From Devosia sp. A8/3-2 (GTDB lineage: Bacteria > Pseudomonadota > Alphaproteobacteria > Rhizobiales > Devosiaceae), in the NCBI GenBank assembly GCA_025452255.1, contig CP104974.1, positions 1,179,001 through 1,243,000 of the forward strand: a stretch of DNA of 64,000 nucleotides. Direction: 5' to 3'. A program made the translations under genes and the position numbers. The first letter of the stretch is position 1. Every line of letters starts with the position of its first letter. Below are positions 9,790-19,303 of the stretch, piece after piece. The notes under the pieces are model-generated. The model searched no databases. It worked only from the letters and a program-made list of their open reading frames with translations, and had not been told where the DNA came from.

Positions 9790-10443
9790 TCACCGCTGGT
9801 CTGGATGCAGGAATGCGGCAAGGAATGTCGCCACTGCCGCTTCGGCGTGGTGGCGGATTTCTTCCCGGCTTGGTAGCGCCGCATCGCCCAGCATCATGAC
9901 CCGATTGACCGGGTCGGCCATGACCAGCCAGTTGAATTGGGACGCCGCCACTCTCGCATCGGACAATTGGAGCAGGTTCTTGTTGGCCAATTGTTCGAAG
10001 GCTGCGCCCATGGCCTCGAGCGCCCTTGCCGGGCCGCGGGCATAAAGCTCCTTGGCCAGTTCGGGGAAGCGCTGGGCCTCGGCGATGACCAGCCGGCGCA
10101 ATTGCATCAGGCCGGGCGTGAGCACGATGGTGAGCTGGCGGACGGCATAATCCAGCAGATAGGCCTCAAGCTGGGCGCGATTCTCCACCTTGGGCAGGCC
10201 GAGATGCACCGCGATATCGGCCTCGCCCATCATCTGGCCCATGACCGCGATGAACAGCGCCTCCTTGCTGGTGAAATGCTTATAGACGGTCTGCTTGGAG
10301 ACGCCGGACCGGCTGGCGATTTCGTCCATGCTGGCGCCGGCATAGCCCGTACTCAAAAAGACTTCGGCCGCGGCGCCAACAATGGCCGCCTGCTTGCGTT
10401 CTGACCGTGTGCCGGCAGGGGCTTCACTATCGCGTATCAGCAT
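9790..10443 (-). CDS. TetR-family transcriptional repressor
   Basis: About 217 residues, intact. N-terminal helix-turn-helix at 20-60 (AAAEVFLSTGYAGASMDEIA, SGVSKQTVYKHFTSKEALF) is textbook TetR; the C-terminal ligand domain (IAEAQRFPELAKELYARGP) resembles the AcrR/TetR_C group. ATG at 10443 is chosen over the GTG two codons earlier because GGAG stands seven bases before it. It is divergent from the GFA-like gene, and two palindromes with AAACT/AGTTT and CAAAC/GTTTG arms lie between them. Ends two bases from the stop of the convergent dehydratase gene. Confidence 0.88.
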   Translation of the reverse strand: MLIRDSEAPAGTRSERKQAAIVGAAAEVFLSTGYAGASMDEIASRSGVSKQTVYKHFTSKEALFIAVMGQMMGEADIAVHLGLPKVENRAQLEAYLLDYAVRQLTIVLTPGLMQLRRLVIAEAQRFPELAKELYARGPARALEAMGAAFEQLANKNLLQLSDARVAASQFNWLVMADPVNRVMMLGDAALPSREEIRHHAEAAVATFLAAFLHPDQR

Positions 10444-10470
10444 TGTCACACTCCAATCGCCAAATCCTGC

Positions 10471-10528
10471 TTGACATAATCAAACTGTACCGTCTAGTTT
10501 TATTTACGGAACCAAACAGTCTAGTTTG
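10471..10528. promoter_or_regulatory. TetR operator-like palindromes and promoter
   Basis: Two inverted repeats: 10482-10500 (AAACT/AGTTT arms around ACnGT, 19 bases) and 10513-10528 (CAAAC/GTTTG arms, six-base spacer). Both share GTCTAGTTT. A TTGACA at 10471-10476 could be the -35 box for the plus-strand genes, placing the first palindrome over the promoter. Autoregulation by the divergent TetR is the natural reading. Confidence 0.55.
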
Positions 10529-10550
10529 ATTTGGAGGAGGGAGTGTAGCC

Positions 10551-11090
10551 ATGAACACCAAGACCACCCAGCTGAGTTGCGCTTGTGGGGCCGTGCGCTT
10601 GCACCTGCGCGGCACACCCATCATCAGCACGGAATGCCATTGCACCAGCTGCAGTAAGGCGGGCAAACGGCTCGGGGCACTCCATCTGCCGCAGCCCGTT
10701 CTGACGCCGCATGGCGGCACGCGCTATGTCCTCTACCGCAAGGACCGGGTCAGCTTTCTCGCCGGCACCGAGAACCTGCGTGAATTCCGCCTTGGACCCA
10801 GCGCGACGACGCGGCGGGTGCTGACCTCCTGCTGCAACACGCCGCTGTTTCTGGAATTCAAAGGCGGGCATTGGCTCAGCCTTTACGGCAATCTGTGGAA
10901 GCCCGATGAACTGCCGCCGCTGCAGGTGCGCACCATGATGCAGGATGCCCCCGATCGCTCCGGCGTGCCCGATGACGTACCGTCCGGTGCGCTCGCCACC
11001 GCCGGCTTTTATCGTAAGCTGCTCGTGGCGTGGATTGCCATGGGCTTCAAAATTCCCCAAATCGCGGTCAAGGGAGCGATCGATGCCTGA
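10551..11090 (+). CDS. DUF6151 / GFA-like zinc protein
   Basis: 179 residues, intact. Cys-rich metal motifs like those of glutathione-dependent formaldehyde-activating (GFA) domains: CACGAV at residues 10-15, ECHCTSC near 30 and a later SCC near 98. The 60 C-terminal residues are outside the core fold. A strong ribosome site GGAGGAGGGAG precedes the ATG. The reaction is unknown; GFA relatives bind small thiol adducts. It is the first gene after the TetR operators, and the next gene overlaps its stop, so the TetR repressor probably controls both. Confidence 0.75.
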   Translation: MNTKTTQLSCACGAVRLHLRGTPIISTECHCTSCSKAGKRLGALHLPQPVLTPHGGTRYVLYRKDRVSFLAGTENLREFRLGPSATTRRVLTSCCNTPLFLEFKGGHWLSLYGNLWKPDELPPLQVRTMMQDAPDRSGVPDDVPSGALATAGFYRKLLVAWIAMGFKIPQIAVKGAIDA

Positions 11091-11382
11091 CGACGAAAAA
11101 ATCCTCATCGAAAGTATCACCTCGCCCCATCATACCGAGCGGGTCAACAAGGCCAAATATATGGCCATGCGCCATGCTTTGCTGGCGGCGTTGCCCGAGC
11201 AGCCGCCCGGGCTCAGCGTGGCCGAGGCCAATATCGCCATTCTGCCCCATCTGTCCGAAGTCGAATTTCCCGGCGGCGCCAAGGCGGGATGGTGGCTGAA
11301 GGCGGCGCAACTGGATCTGGAAGCCAAAGGCATTATCCAGCGCGGCCCGGGCAAGCCGGTCAGGCTGTTCAAAAGCCCTTAG
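11083..11382 (+). CDS. DUF6958 family small protein
   Basis: 99 residues, intact, beginning at the ATG that overlaps the end of the GFA-like gene. Contains the pattern I associate with DUF6958: ESITSPHHTERVNKAKYMAM, ILPHLSEVEFPGGAKAGWW and QLDLEAKGII. No catalytic motif is obvious; the shape (Lys-Tyr helix followed by a PGG-KAGWW block) suggests a small winged-helix-like or binding fold. Its 3' end overlaps the end of the convergent HAD gene by 14 bases. Function unknown; co-expression with the GFA-like protein is inferred from the overlap. Confidence 0.7.
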   Translation: MPDDEKILIESITSPHHTERVNKAKYMAMRHALLAALPEQPPGLSVAEANIAILPHLSEVEFPGGAKAGWWLKAAQLDLEAKGIIQRGPGKPVRLFKSP

Positions 11383-12166
11383 GGGCCTGCTTGCCGTGCA
11401 GAATTGCCCGGGCGATGGTTGCAGATCCCGCGCCGGAGGCTTCGGCGGAAATCCAGCGTGGCCGATCGGGCAGATCATCCAGATAGGGCACCGGGTTGCG
11501 CACGCCGAAGCTATTGCGGATGGCGCTGAACATCGAGGCATCGTTCCTCAGAATCGCCCACAAAGCTCACCGCGCCATTCGCATCGGCAAGGGTCTGGCC
11601 GGTCAGCGCGGACAGCACCCGTTCGCTCATGGTGCGCTTATTGTAGGCGCCCAGCCGGTGTTGATGTGGATCGAGCTGATCGCGGCCGTCGCGCCACTCG
11701 CCCGGATATCGGTGGCGAGGGCATCGATGCGGCTGCGCTCATGGCCAACGATATCGATCGCCACATCGGCCGAGGCAGAAACGGCTGGTCATGGGCAAGT
11801 TCAAATCCGGGATGGCGCTGCAAGAGCTGCAGGATTGCCGCTTGGTGCTGTTGCTGATTGTCTCGCTGCTCCGCCGCGTCAAGCCAGAAATCGAAATGCA
11901 CCCGGTCCTGCACGACGGTCAACGCCAAGGCACCGCTTTCCGCTATGGCCGCGGCCACCGGCAGTCCGCACGATATGCTCGCACCAGCCGGCCGAGCCGC
12001 CGGTCACCGGGATGACGGTAATGCCGGCGTCATGCAGGTCCCACAGCGCCTGAAAGGTTTGCGGCAGCAGGCGGCCATTGGTGGTCAGCGTGTCGTCGAT
12101 ATCGGTAAACAGATATTTTATGTGCTGGATGTCTTGGCGTTCAGGCGCCGAGCCGAGAAAGCTCAT
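11369..12166 (-). CDS. HAD-superfamily (Cof/MPGP-like) sugar or glycerol-phosphate phosphatase
   Basis: Cytoplasmic HAD phosphatase of about 265 residues. Motif I is FTDIDDTLTT near residue 22, motif II the Thr/Ser of VIPVTGG, and motif IV is restored as VGDSRNDASMF once an extra base near 11550 (TCAGA for TCGA) is removed. Other breaks lie near 11655 (CCTGG reduced to CCGG), 11785 and 11970. The cap region (HFDFWLDAAEQRDNQQQH) is of the Cof/IIB type. The ATG overlaps the stop of the DeoR gene, making it the last gene of the ugp operon. It may dephosphorylate glycerol phosphate or a related metabolite; this is inference from context. Confidence 0.75.
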
Positions 12167-12947
12167 GCCTCGATCCCGTCGCAGATCATGATTTCGGCGC
12201 CGCTGGCGGCAAGCGCTTCCGTGCCGGCGCGCTGCTCCGGGGGCTGATCGGTCACGATATGGGTGAACCTGCTGAATGGGGCGACGCGAACGCTGGCGTC
12301 GCGCCCCCATTTGGAGCTGTCCACCGCAAGGAAACGGGTGCGCGAATTCTCGATCAGGGCATTGGCGATCTGCGCTTCGGCATAGCTGAAGTCGAGCACG
12401 CCATGTTCGGGGCTGAGCGCCCCCGCGCCGATGACGGAGAACATTGCATAGAATTTGCCAAAGAATTTTACCGCCTCGGGCCCGACCACGTCGTGGTCAT
12501 TGGCGCGCCAGATGCCGCCAGCAAGATGCAGCTCGACATTGGGCGCATTGCCCAGCGAATGGGCCACGTCGACATTATTGGTCACCACCGTCAGATCGGT
12601 ATGGTTGCGCAAGGCCGAGGCGACGAATTGCACAGTGCTGCCAATCCCCGGAACACCGTTGTGCCATTGGGGATCTGGCTGGCCACGCGGGCCGCGATGC
12701 GCTGCTTGGCTCGGCCATTCAGCTCGGACCGCGCATTGACCGAGATATTGTGCGGCATGACCGGCATGTCGACGCCGCCATGAAAGCGCCGGGCCGAGCC
12801 CGAGTCGCATAGCGCATTGATGTCGCGGCGGATCGTTTGCGTCGTCACTGCGAAGCGCGACGCCAGCAATTCGATCTGCTGGGCCCCCTCCACTTCGAGC
12901 AGGGTCAGGATATGGCGCTGTCGGGCGGTCAGCTGCGCTGCGGCCAT
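12163..12947 (-). CDS. DeoR-family regulator, GlpR-like
   Basis: About 261 residues. DeoR helix-turn-helix at 10-60 (RQRHILTLLEVEGAQQIE, FAVTTQTIRRDINAL) and the C-terminal DeoRC sugar-phosphate sensor (TVVTNNVDVAHSL, ELHLAGGIWRANDHDVVGPEA, GVLDFSYAEAQIANALI, FLAVDSSKWGRDA). A break near 12644 looks like loss of T from CCTGG in the VFLGIGSTVQ strand. GAGGAA precedes the ATG at 12947. Lies directly after ugpC in the operon. The palindromes upstream of ugpB resemble E. coli GlpR operators, so this protein is the likely local repressor, sensing glycerol 3-phosphate or a similar ester. Confidence 0.87.
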
Positions 12948-12954
12948 AGTTTCC

Positions 12955-14032
12955 TCAGCCGAGATAATGTTCAGGGGCGGCAACATCGTCCGTGCGCCGT
13001 CCGCTGGCCTTGTTGAAGGGATGCACATCCCGGGGGCGGCAATAGAGCTGCACAATCTGGCCGTCAGCCAGATTTGGGCGCCCGAGCACCTTGACGACCA
13101 GAACCTGTCCGCTGCCATCCAGCGAGACATGCAAATGACTTTCCCCGCCAATGGGCTCAGAGCAGTTCCACCTGTGCGGAAAGTTCCAGAACGGCGCCGT
13201 CGGGGCGATCGAGCACCAGCAGGTCCGGCCTGATGCCGACAATGTCGGTATCGGCCGGCAGCGCCGAGCTGTCATATCCGGCGCGCCCGCCGAGGAGGCA
13301 ACTGGCAGCAGGTTCATGGCGGGCGAGCCGATGAAACTGGCGACGAAGAGCGAAGCGGGGCGGTCATAGACTTCGGTGGGCGTGCCGATCTGCTCGACCG
13401 GAGCCGCCATTCATCACCACCAATCGATCAGCCAGCGTCATCGCCTCAAGCTGGTCATGAGTGACATAGAGGCTGGTGGTCGCAAGCCGGCGTTGCAGCC
13501 GGCGAATTTCCACGCGCATCTGCACGCGCAGCTTGGCGTCCAGATTGGACAGTGGCTCGTCGAACAAAAAGGCCGAGGGCTCGCGCACAATGGCTCGACC
13601 CATGGCGACGCGCTGGCGCTGGCCACCCGACAATTGCCGTGGCTTGCGATCCAGCAGCGCGCCGATTTCGAGGATTTCAGCGGCTTCGGCGACACGCTTG
13701 TCGATGTCAGGCCGCTTCATGCCGCGGTTCTTGAGGCCATATTCGAGATTTCCGCGCACACTCATATGCGGATAAAGCGCGTAATTCTGAAACACCATGG
13801 CGATGTCGCGCTCGGCCGGCTCGGCCTTGTTGACATTGCGCCCGCCGATCTCGACGGCGCCCGAGGACACTGTCTCAAGCCCCGCCACCATGCGCAGCAG
13901 GGTCGATTTTCCGCAGCCGGATGGGCCGACCAGCACGATCATCTCGCCGTCGGCAACCCTAAGATTGACGCCTTTGACCGCGGGCACGTCGCCATAGTTC
14001 TTTTTCAGATCGATCAGATCGATAGTTGCCAT
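12955..14032 (-). CDS. ugpC: ABC transporter ATP-binding protein UgpC
   Basis: ATPase of the glycerol-3-phosphate-type importer. About 359 residues: Walker [10 protein letters not shown] near residue 38, Q-loop [11 protein letters not shown], signature LSGGQRQRV, Walker [13 protein letters not shown], switch His in YVTHD, then a MalK-like C-terminal regulatory domain ([38 protein letters not shown]). Three breaks near 13165, 13285 and 13405 affect only the C-terminal half. Starts three bases after the ugpE stop. The neighbouring UgpB assigns the substrate class. Confidence 0.88.
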
Positions 14033-14034
14033 GA

Positions 14035-14883
14035 TTATTTCTCCGTCTCCACCGGGCCCTTAACGAACAGGCGCTGCATGGCGACAATGACCAGAACGGG
14101 GGCAGGGCGGCCGGGATGACGGCGGCCATCACCGTATTCCAGCGCGGCACGGCATCGGCGACCGCGGCCATGCGCTTGATCCCCATGACGACGGTATAGA
14201 GGTTGGTGTCCGTGGTGATCAGCAGTGGCCACAGATATTGGTTCCAGCCGAGCACGAACAGAATGATGAAGAGCGCCGCGATATTGGTCACCGAGAGCGG
14301 CAACAGGATATCGTGGAAGAATTTCATCGGGCCGGCGCCATCGACGCGTGCCGCCTCCATCAGCTCTTCGGGGACCGTCAGGAAGAACTGCCGGAACAGG
14401 AAGGTCGCCGTTGCCGAGGCAATCAGCGGAATGATGAGCCCGCCATAATTGTTGAGCAATCCCAGATTGGCGACCACCGCAAAGGTGGGCACGATGCGCA
14501 CTTCCACCGGCAGCATCAGGGTGATGAAAATCAGCCAGAAGGCGAGCGTGCGGAACGGAAAGCGAAAATAGACGATGGCAAAGGCGGAGAGGATCGAAAT
14601 CGTGATCTTTCCCACCGCCACCCCCGACGGCCATGATCAGCGAATTGATCATCATCGGCCACAGCGGCGGGGCGCCGGAGGAACTCATGCCCGAACTCAG
14701 CATGGCGGAATAATTGTCGACCAAATAGGGTCCCGGCACCAGCGGCACGACGCCGGACAGAAAGTCATTGGGCCCGCGCGTCGAGGCGATGAAAGCCACA
14801 TAAACCGGAAAGACCACCGGGGCGACGCCTAGGATCAGGATCAGGTGGGCGAGCAGATTGAGGATCGGCCGATTTTCAACCAC
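14035..14883 (-). CDS. ugpE: ABC transporter permease UgpE
   Basis: Inner-membrane MalG-family permease, about 282 residues with six helices. Starts [19 protein letters not shown]; the EAA loop reads [26 protein letters not shown]. Ends with [11 protein letters not shown]. Breaks near 14620 (extra G in a G run) and near 14100 (lost base in CCGG) split it into three frames. Lies between ugpA and ugpC with gaps of 10 and 2 bases, as in standard ugp operons. Confidence 0.87.
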   Translation of the reverse strand: MVENRPILNLLAHLILILGVAPVVFPVYVAFIASTRGPNDFLSGVVPLVPGPYLVDNYSAMLSSGMSSSGAPPLWPMMINSLIMAVGGGGGKDHDFDPLRLCHRLFSLSVPHARLLADFHHPDAAGGSAHRAHLCGGRQSGIAQQLWRAHHSADCLGNGDLPVPAVLPDGPRRADGGGTRRWRRPDEILPRYPVAALGDQYRGALHHSVRARLEPISVATADHHGHQPLYRRHGDQAHGRGRRCRAALEYGDGRRHPGRPAPVLVIVAMQRLFVKGPVETEK

Positions 14884-14893
14884 TGGAAGCTCC

Positions 14894-15780
14894 CTAATAC
14901 TGCACGCGCCGCTCGATGAAGCGGAACTGGATGACGGTCAGGCCGACCACGATGAACATGAGAATGACCGACTGGGCTGCCGATGAGCCGAGGTTGAGGC
15001 CGACAAAGCCGTCAGAAATAGACCTTGTAGACGAGAATTTCGGTGGCCCGCGCCGGCCCACCCTCCGTCGTGGCATGGATGACGCCGAACGTGTCGAACA
15101 TGGCGTAAACGATGTTGATCACCACCGGGTAGAAAGTGGTCGGCGACAGCAGCGGAAAAACGATGGTCCAGAACCGCTTCACCGGGCCCGCGCCATCGAT
15201 GGCGGCCGCTTCGTCCAGCGATCGCGGGATCGATTGCAGCCCGGCCGGGAAGAACAGGAAATTGTAGGAAATCTGCTTCCGAGTCGAGGCGATGACGATC
15301 AGCGCCATGGCGTCGTTTGGATCGACCAGATGGTTCCACTGGATGCCCAGCCCGCGCAGCATGTAGCTGACAATGCCGATTGTGGGATTGAACATGAACC
15401 ACCACAGGATACCGGCAATGGCCGGCGCCACCGCATAGGGCCACACCGAGAGCGTCAGAATAAACCCGCGAGGCACGCAGCACCCGGTTGGCCGCCACGG
15501 CCAGCAGCAGCGAAATCGACATCGACAGGATGGCGACCGAGAGTGCAAAGATCACCGTCTTGCCGAAGGCATTGATGTAGATCTGGTCGGCAAACAGGCG
15601 GCGGTAATTTTCGAACCAGACAAAGCTGGTTTTGAAACCGAAGGCGTCTTCGCGCAGGAACGACTGCCAGAACGCCACTGCCGCGGGCCACAGGAAAAAC
15701 ACGAAGGTTACCGCCAGCTGCAGCGCGAGCAGCAGATAGGGCAGGGCCTTGTTGGGAAAAACGGTCCGTTTGGTCTGCAT
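14894..15780 (-). CDS. ugpA: ABC transporter permease UgpA
   Basis: Inner-membrane MalF-family permease, about 295 residues, partner of UgpE. N-terminus [20 protein letters not shown]; six helices; EAA loop [28 protein letters not shown]; ends FIERRVQY. Two extra bases near 15014 and 15457 (both TTCTGAC for TTCGAC) break the frame; removing them gives [14 protein letters not shown] and [13 protein letters not shown]. Sits 62 bases after ugpB, behind a hairpin. Confidence 0.88.
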
Positions 15781-15804
15781 AGTCCCTCACGCGACAAAGG
15801 TGAC

Positions 15805-15826
15805 GGGGCCGCCGCTTAGCGGCCCC
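15805..15826 (-). terminator. Intra-operon hairpin after ugpB
   Basis: Stem GGGGCCGC / GCGGCCCC with a six-base loop, between the ugpB stop (15843) and the ugpA start (15780). No T tract follows. Probably protects or attenuates the ugpB message so the binding protein is made in excess. Confidence 0.6.
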
Positions 15827-15842
15827 ACGATTGCACAGGAGA

Positions 15843-17167
15843 CTATTGATTGGCACTCTGGAATTCGCGCAATTGCTCGTTGCCGCGCGATACCACCGCG
15901 TCGATGGCTTCCTTGGCGGTCTTCTGCCCGCCCAACAGCGCCGCGAATTCATCATCGATGATGCCGCGGACTCGGATGTAATTGCCGAAGCGGATGCCCT
16001 TGGAATTCTCCGTCGGCTCCACCCGCGTCAATTGCTTGATGGCAATGTCGGAGCTCGGATTTTCGGCGTAATAGCCCGAATCCTGGCCGAGCTGATAGGC
16101 CGCTCGGGTGATCGGCAGATAGCCGCTGAACTGGTGCCAGTCGGCCTGCACTTCCGGCTTTTGCAGGTAGGTGAAGAATTTGGCGACGCCGGCATATTCC
16201 TCGGCCGGGCGGCCCTGCAGCGTCCAGAGCGTGGCGCCCCCGATGATCGAATTGAGCGGCGGATCCGGGACGTCGTCATAATAGGGCAGGGGCGCAAAGC
16301 CCACTTCGAAGTCCTTGGCATTGCTGATCACCCCGGCGCGGCCGGCCGAGGAATTCATGAAGATGGCGCATTCCTGCGAGTAGAATTTGGGCGCCGCATT
16401 ATCGCCGCCGCCGGGGCCGCCATATTGGAACAGGCCCTCGTCCTGCCACTTCTTGAGATTGTCCCAGTGCCGGCTCGTCAGCTCATTGTTGAAGACGAAT
16501 TCGGCATCCAGACCGCCAAAGCCATTGGCCTTGGTCGAATAGGGCTGGTTGTGCAGCGCATTGAGGTTTTCGGTCTGGATCCAGGAAATCCGAGCGCTGG
16601 AAAAGCCGCAGGTGGCTGCGCCCGATTCCCTGATTTTGCGCGAGAATGACTCAAGCTCGGCCCGAGTCTTGGGCGGGGTTTCGGGGTCAAGGCCGGCTTT
16701 TTCGAAGATGTCCTTGTTGTAATACATGATCGGAGTGGACGAGATTGAACGGCAGCGACAGCACGTTGCCGGAGGTATCCGAATAATAGCCCACCACTGG
16801 CGCGAGGAACACGGATTGGTCCCGAGCTTCGCCCCGGTCCTGCATCAACTGGTAGACCGGATAGACGGCGCCACGGGCCGCCATCATGGTGCCGGTGCCA
16901 ACCTCATAGACTCGGACGATGGCGGGCTGCTCATTGGCGCGGAATGCCGCGATGGCGCCGTTGAGCGTTTCTGTCATAGCTGCCCTTATAGACCGGCATG
17001 ATCACATAGTCGGCTTGTGAATCGTTGAAGCCCTTGGCGATCTCCTCCAGCTTGGCTCCGTTTTCGCCACCCATGGCGTGCCACCACTGGATTTGCGTGG
17101 CGGCAAAGGTCGGCGAGGCGGCGAGACCCGCAAGGGCCACCGAAGACAACAATGCCTTGTTGAGCAT
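15843..17167 (-). CDS. ugpB: Periplasmic sn-glycerol-3-phosphate-type binding protein UgpB
   Basis: Captures glycerol 3-phosphate or glycerophosphodiesters for UgpAEC. About 440 residues. Signal peptide 1-22 (LAASPTFA), then the UgpB pattern IQWWHAMGGENG, VIMPVYKGSYDET, ALVQ-type segment AIVRVYEVGTGTMMAA and YYNKDIFEKAGLDP, which parallels E. coli UgpB (FWHSM, YKGNYE, QVYEVGTATMM). Breaks near 16972 (TTTCTGTC for TTTCGTC) and 16738. ATG at 17167 chosen for GGGAG upstream. First gene of ugpBAEC-deoR-HAD; two ATGTTCA palindromes lie upstream. Confidence 0.88.
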
Positions 17168-17249
17168 GTTCACTCCCAATTTTTGTTGCGGAAGCCTCCC
17201 GCTCCCGATGGCCGATTGTTAGCAGCCACATTTTCATGTGCAAGCAATA

Positions 17250-17328
17250 ATGTTCATATGAACATCAATGCTCGCAATTGGGGTGTGAAACTGGGTTTGA
17301 CTTGCCTGCGATATGTTCACCTGAACAT
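17250..17328. promoter_or_regulatory. Pair of GlpR-like operators upstream of ugpB
   Basis: Two palindromes with identical arms: ATGTTCATATGAACAT at 17250-17265 and ATGTTCACCTGAACAT at 17313-17328. Centres are 63 bases apart, six helical turns, which would allow a DNA loop or side-by-side binding on one face. The arms match the ATGTTCG/CGAACAT core known for E. coli GlpR at all but one position, and a GlpR-like gene is in the operon. Confidence 0.72.
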
Positions 17329-17334
17329 GTGGGC

Positions 17335-17828
17335 CTATTCGCCGAACACCAGCACCTGCAGTCGTGGCAAAAGCGGCCGCACGGCGTCGGCATAAGCCTG
17401 CCCGCTCTGGCGTGCCGCCCGTGCAGCGGCGATTTCTGGTTCGAGATCGGCGCGGATGGCCGCTTTCTGCTCGGCGCTGAGGCTGGTGCTGGCGTTCAGC
17501 TGGGCCAGCGGTTCGGCAAAGATGGCGTTGAATTCGGGCTCGGGAATGGTAGCCATGAAGCCGGTCAGCACCGCGTCATGGGCGGCGATCCAGCTGTCAT
17601 AGTCAAAGCCCGCGGCGAAAATCAGCTCGCCATTCTGGGTATCGTAGTCGAACAATTCGCCGCCTCCGCCGTGATAGATGGGCTCGCCGCTAATGGCCGC
17701 GACCTGCTCCATGATGCCCACGACAATCTCGGCTTCCTGCCGGTCCAGGGCCCGAGCTGATCCGGCAAAAGCCGGAGCGCGCACAGGCCGAGCAATGCTG
17801 ATTTGAACATTCTGATCTTCATGCTCAT
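17335..17828 (-). CDS. Secreted protein of unknown function
   Basis: About 164 residues. N-terminus MSMKIRMFKSALLGLCA is a signal peptide; after a lost CG near 17765 the frame continues RAPAFAGSARALDRQEAEIV. The mature part is acidic and helical (FDYDSWIAAHDAVLTGFMA, LSAEQKAAIRADLEPEIAAA). I recognise no family. Its ATG begins one base after the stop of the preceding small secreted gene (TGAGATG), so the two are translationally coupled. It ends only seven bases from the upstream GlpR-like palindrome, so the ugp control region begins at once downstream. Confidence 0.6.
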
Positions 17829-17829
17829 C

Positions 17830-18072
17830 TCAAACCGCCTTGAAGCGGGAAAGAATGGTTCTGCCGTCGCCCGACAGGTCGCCTGCCCACATATTGCCAT
17901 CGGCGCTCAGCGCAGGGATGCGCCAGACGGCGCCATGGCCGAGATATTCCGGGGTGAGAATTTCGCCCGCGGCGTCAGCGCGCGGCGTCCCGATCAGCAC
18001 ACTTGTCCCCGCAATTGCCGCCAGCGCCGTGCCGCGCCGCCATGCGGCCAGCCGTTTCCGTCTCGTCTTCAT
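17830..18072 (-). CDS. Small secreted protein, 80 residues
   Basis: MKTRRKRLAAWRRGTALAA is a charged n-region running into a hydrophobic stretch, with an Ala-x-Ala type cleavage region near ADAAG (about residue 36). The short mature part contains GHGAVWRIPALSADGN and GDLSGDGRTILS. GCAGGGG precedes the ATG, and an upstream in-frame ATG at about 18184 exists but would hide the signal. No family recognised. Coupled to the following secreted gene and downstream of the AraC gene on the same strand. Confidence 0.5.
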   Translation of the reverse strand: MKTRRKRLAAWRRGTALAAIAGTSVLIGTPRADAAGEILTPEYLGHGAVWRIPALSADGNMWAGDLSGDGRTILSRFKAV

Positions 18073-18208
18073 CCCCTGCAACCCCTTGCCCTCGCTCCCA
18101 ATAGGGAGCCTCCCGGCTGCGGTAGTTGCACATGGGGCAGCGATCAACGCGGCGGACACTGCGGCATAACATTTGCCGTCCCGCATAATCGGGGGTGTTG
18201 GTGGCGTC

Positions 18209-19176
18209 CTAGTGATCGCTCTCGCTGACGCGGCGGTAGAAGCCGGGCGGCACGCCGAAGCGGCGGCGGAAAGCGGTGACGAAATTGCTCGCCTGGTTAT
18301 AGCCCAGCTCCCGGGCCAATTGCTTGAGCGGCAGGGTGGAGCCGGCTTCCAGCGCCGCCCGGGCGGCATCCAGCCGGGCATCGCGCAGATAGTCGAAGAT
18401 GGTCGTGCCGAACAGCAGCCGGAAGCTGCGGTTCAGCCGCCTTGGCGTCATGCCCACCGCGGCGGCGAGACTCGCCAAATCCGGTGGGTCGCGCAGATCG
18501 ACCAGCAGCCGCTCGCGCGCCTCCCGGACCCGGCGCAGCTCGTGTCCCAGCGGCATGGTGAGCCCGGTGCGCATCTCGCCCAGAATATCGAATTGATGCG
18601 CCAGCAATTCGAGCACCTTGGCCTGCCGATAGATATGGGCCATGGCCCCGCCATAGGCCGGCCGCAGCAAGGCCTGCGCCAGCGTGCGCATGGAGGCGGG
18701 CAGGGGCGCCGTCGCCGCCATATCGTCGCGCTTGCTGCTCAGTGCCTCGCGCACGGCCAGCGGCAGGTCATTCTCGGCGCCCAGAAATCCAGCGCTTCTT
18801 CTTCCAGCCGGATGGCCACTGCCTGCCAGTCGCCCCGCGCCCGCACATCGTAGACAACCCGGCGCTCGATCGGCGTCAGCGAAAAGAACCGCCCTTCCTC
18901 GCGCCAGCTTTGCTCGTCACAGCCCTCCATGGCGACGGTGCCGGCGCCGCCCAGCATGCCGCCCAGCACCATCTGGCCGGTGGTGGACACGCCCTCCATG
19001 GCGATGCGAAAGGCGCTGCTGCCATCGGTAGCGGCCCGATAAAGCAGGATGCCGGGAAACATCTGCTTTTGTTCCATGAAGGCCCGTACCGGCCCGCGCG
19101 AAAAATTCACCCGCTCATGCTGGCCGAAATCATGCGTCCATTCGCAATCGCCACTGGCAAACAGCCAATCCTGCAT
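18209..19176 (-). CDS. AraC-family transcriptional regulator
   Basis: About 322 residues. The C-terminal double helix-turn-helix is clear (PPDLASLAAAVGMTPRRLNR, FGTTIFDYLRDARLDAARAAL, LKQLARELGYNQASNFVTAF, FGVPPGFYRR). The N-terminal 200 residues form a sensor without a family name I can give, though the layout resembles PchR-type regulators. A break near 18772 joins FWAP to REALSS. It may control the two small secreted genes downstream on the same strand; no operator was found to prove it. Confidence 0.8.
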
Positions 19177-19303
19177 CCATCCGCCCCCAGCAGATCAATC
19201 CGCGCCCCAAGCGTTTGCCGCATGGCGCGCGGGCCTACACCAATAACGGCCTATGCGATTGTGCCATTTATTATGCACAAAGGCACGTCCGGATGGTGAA
19301 GTA

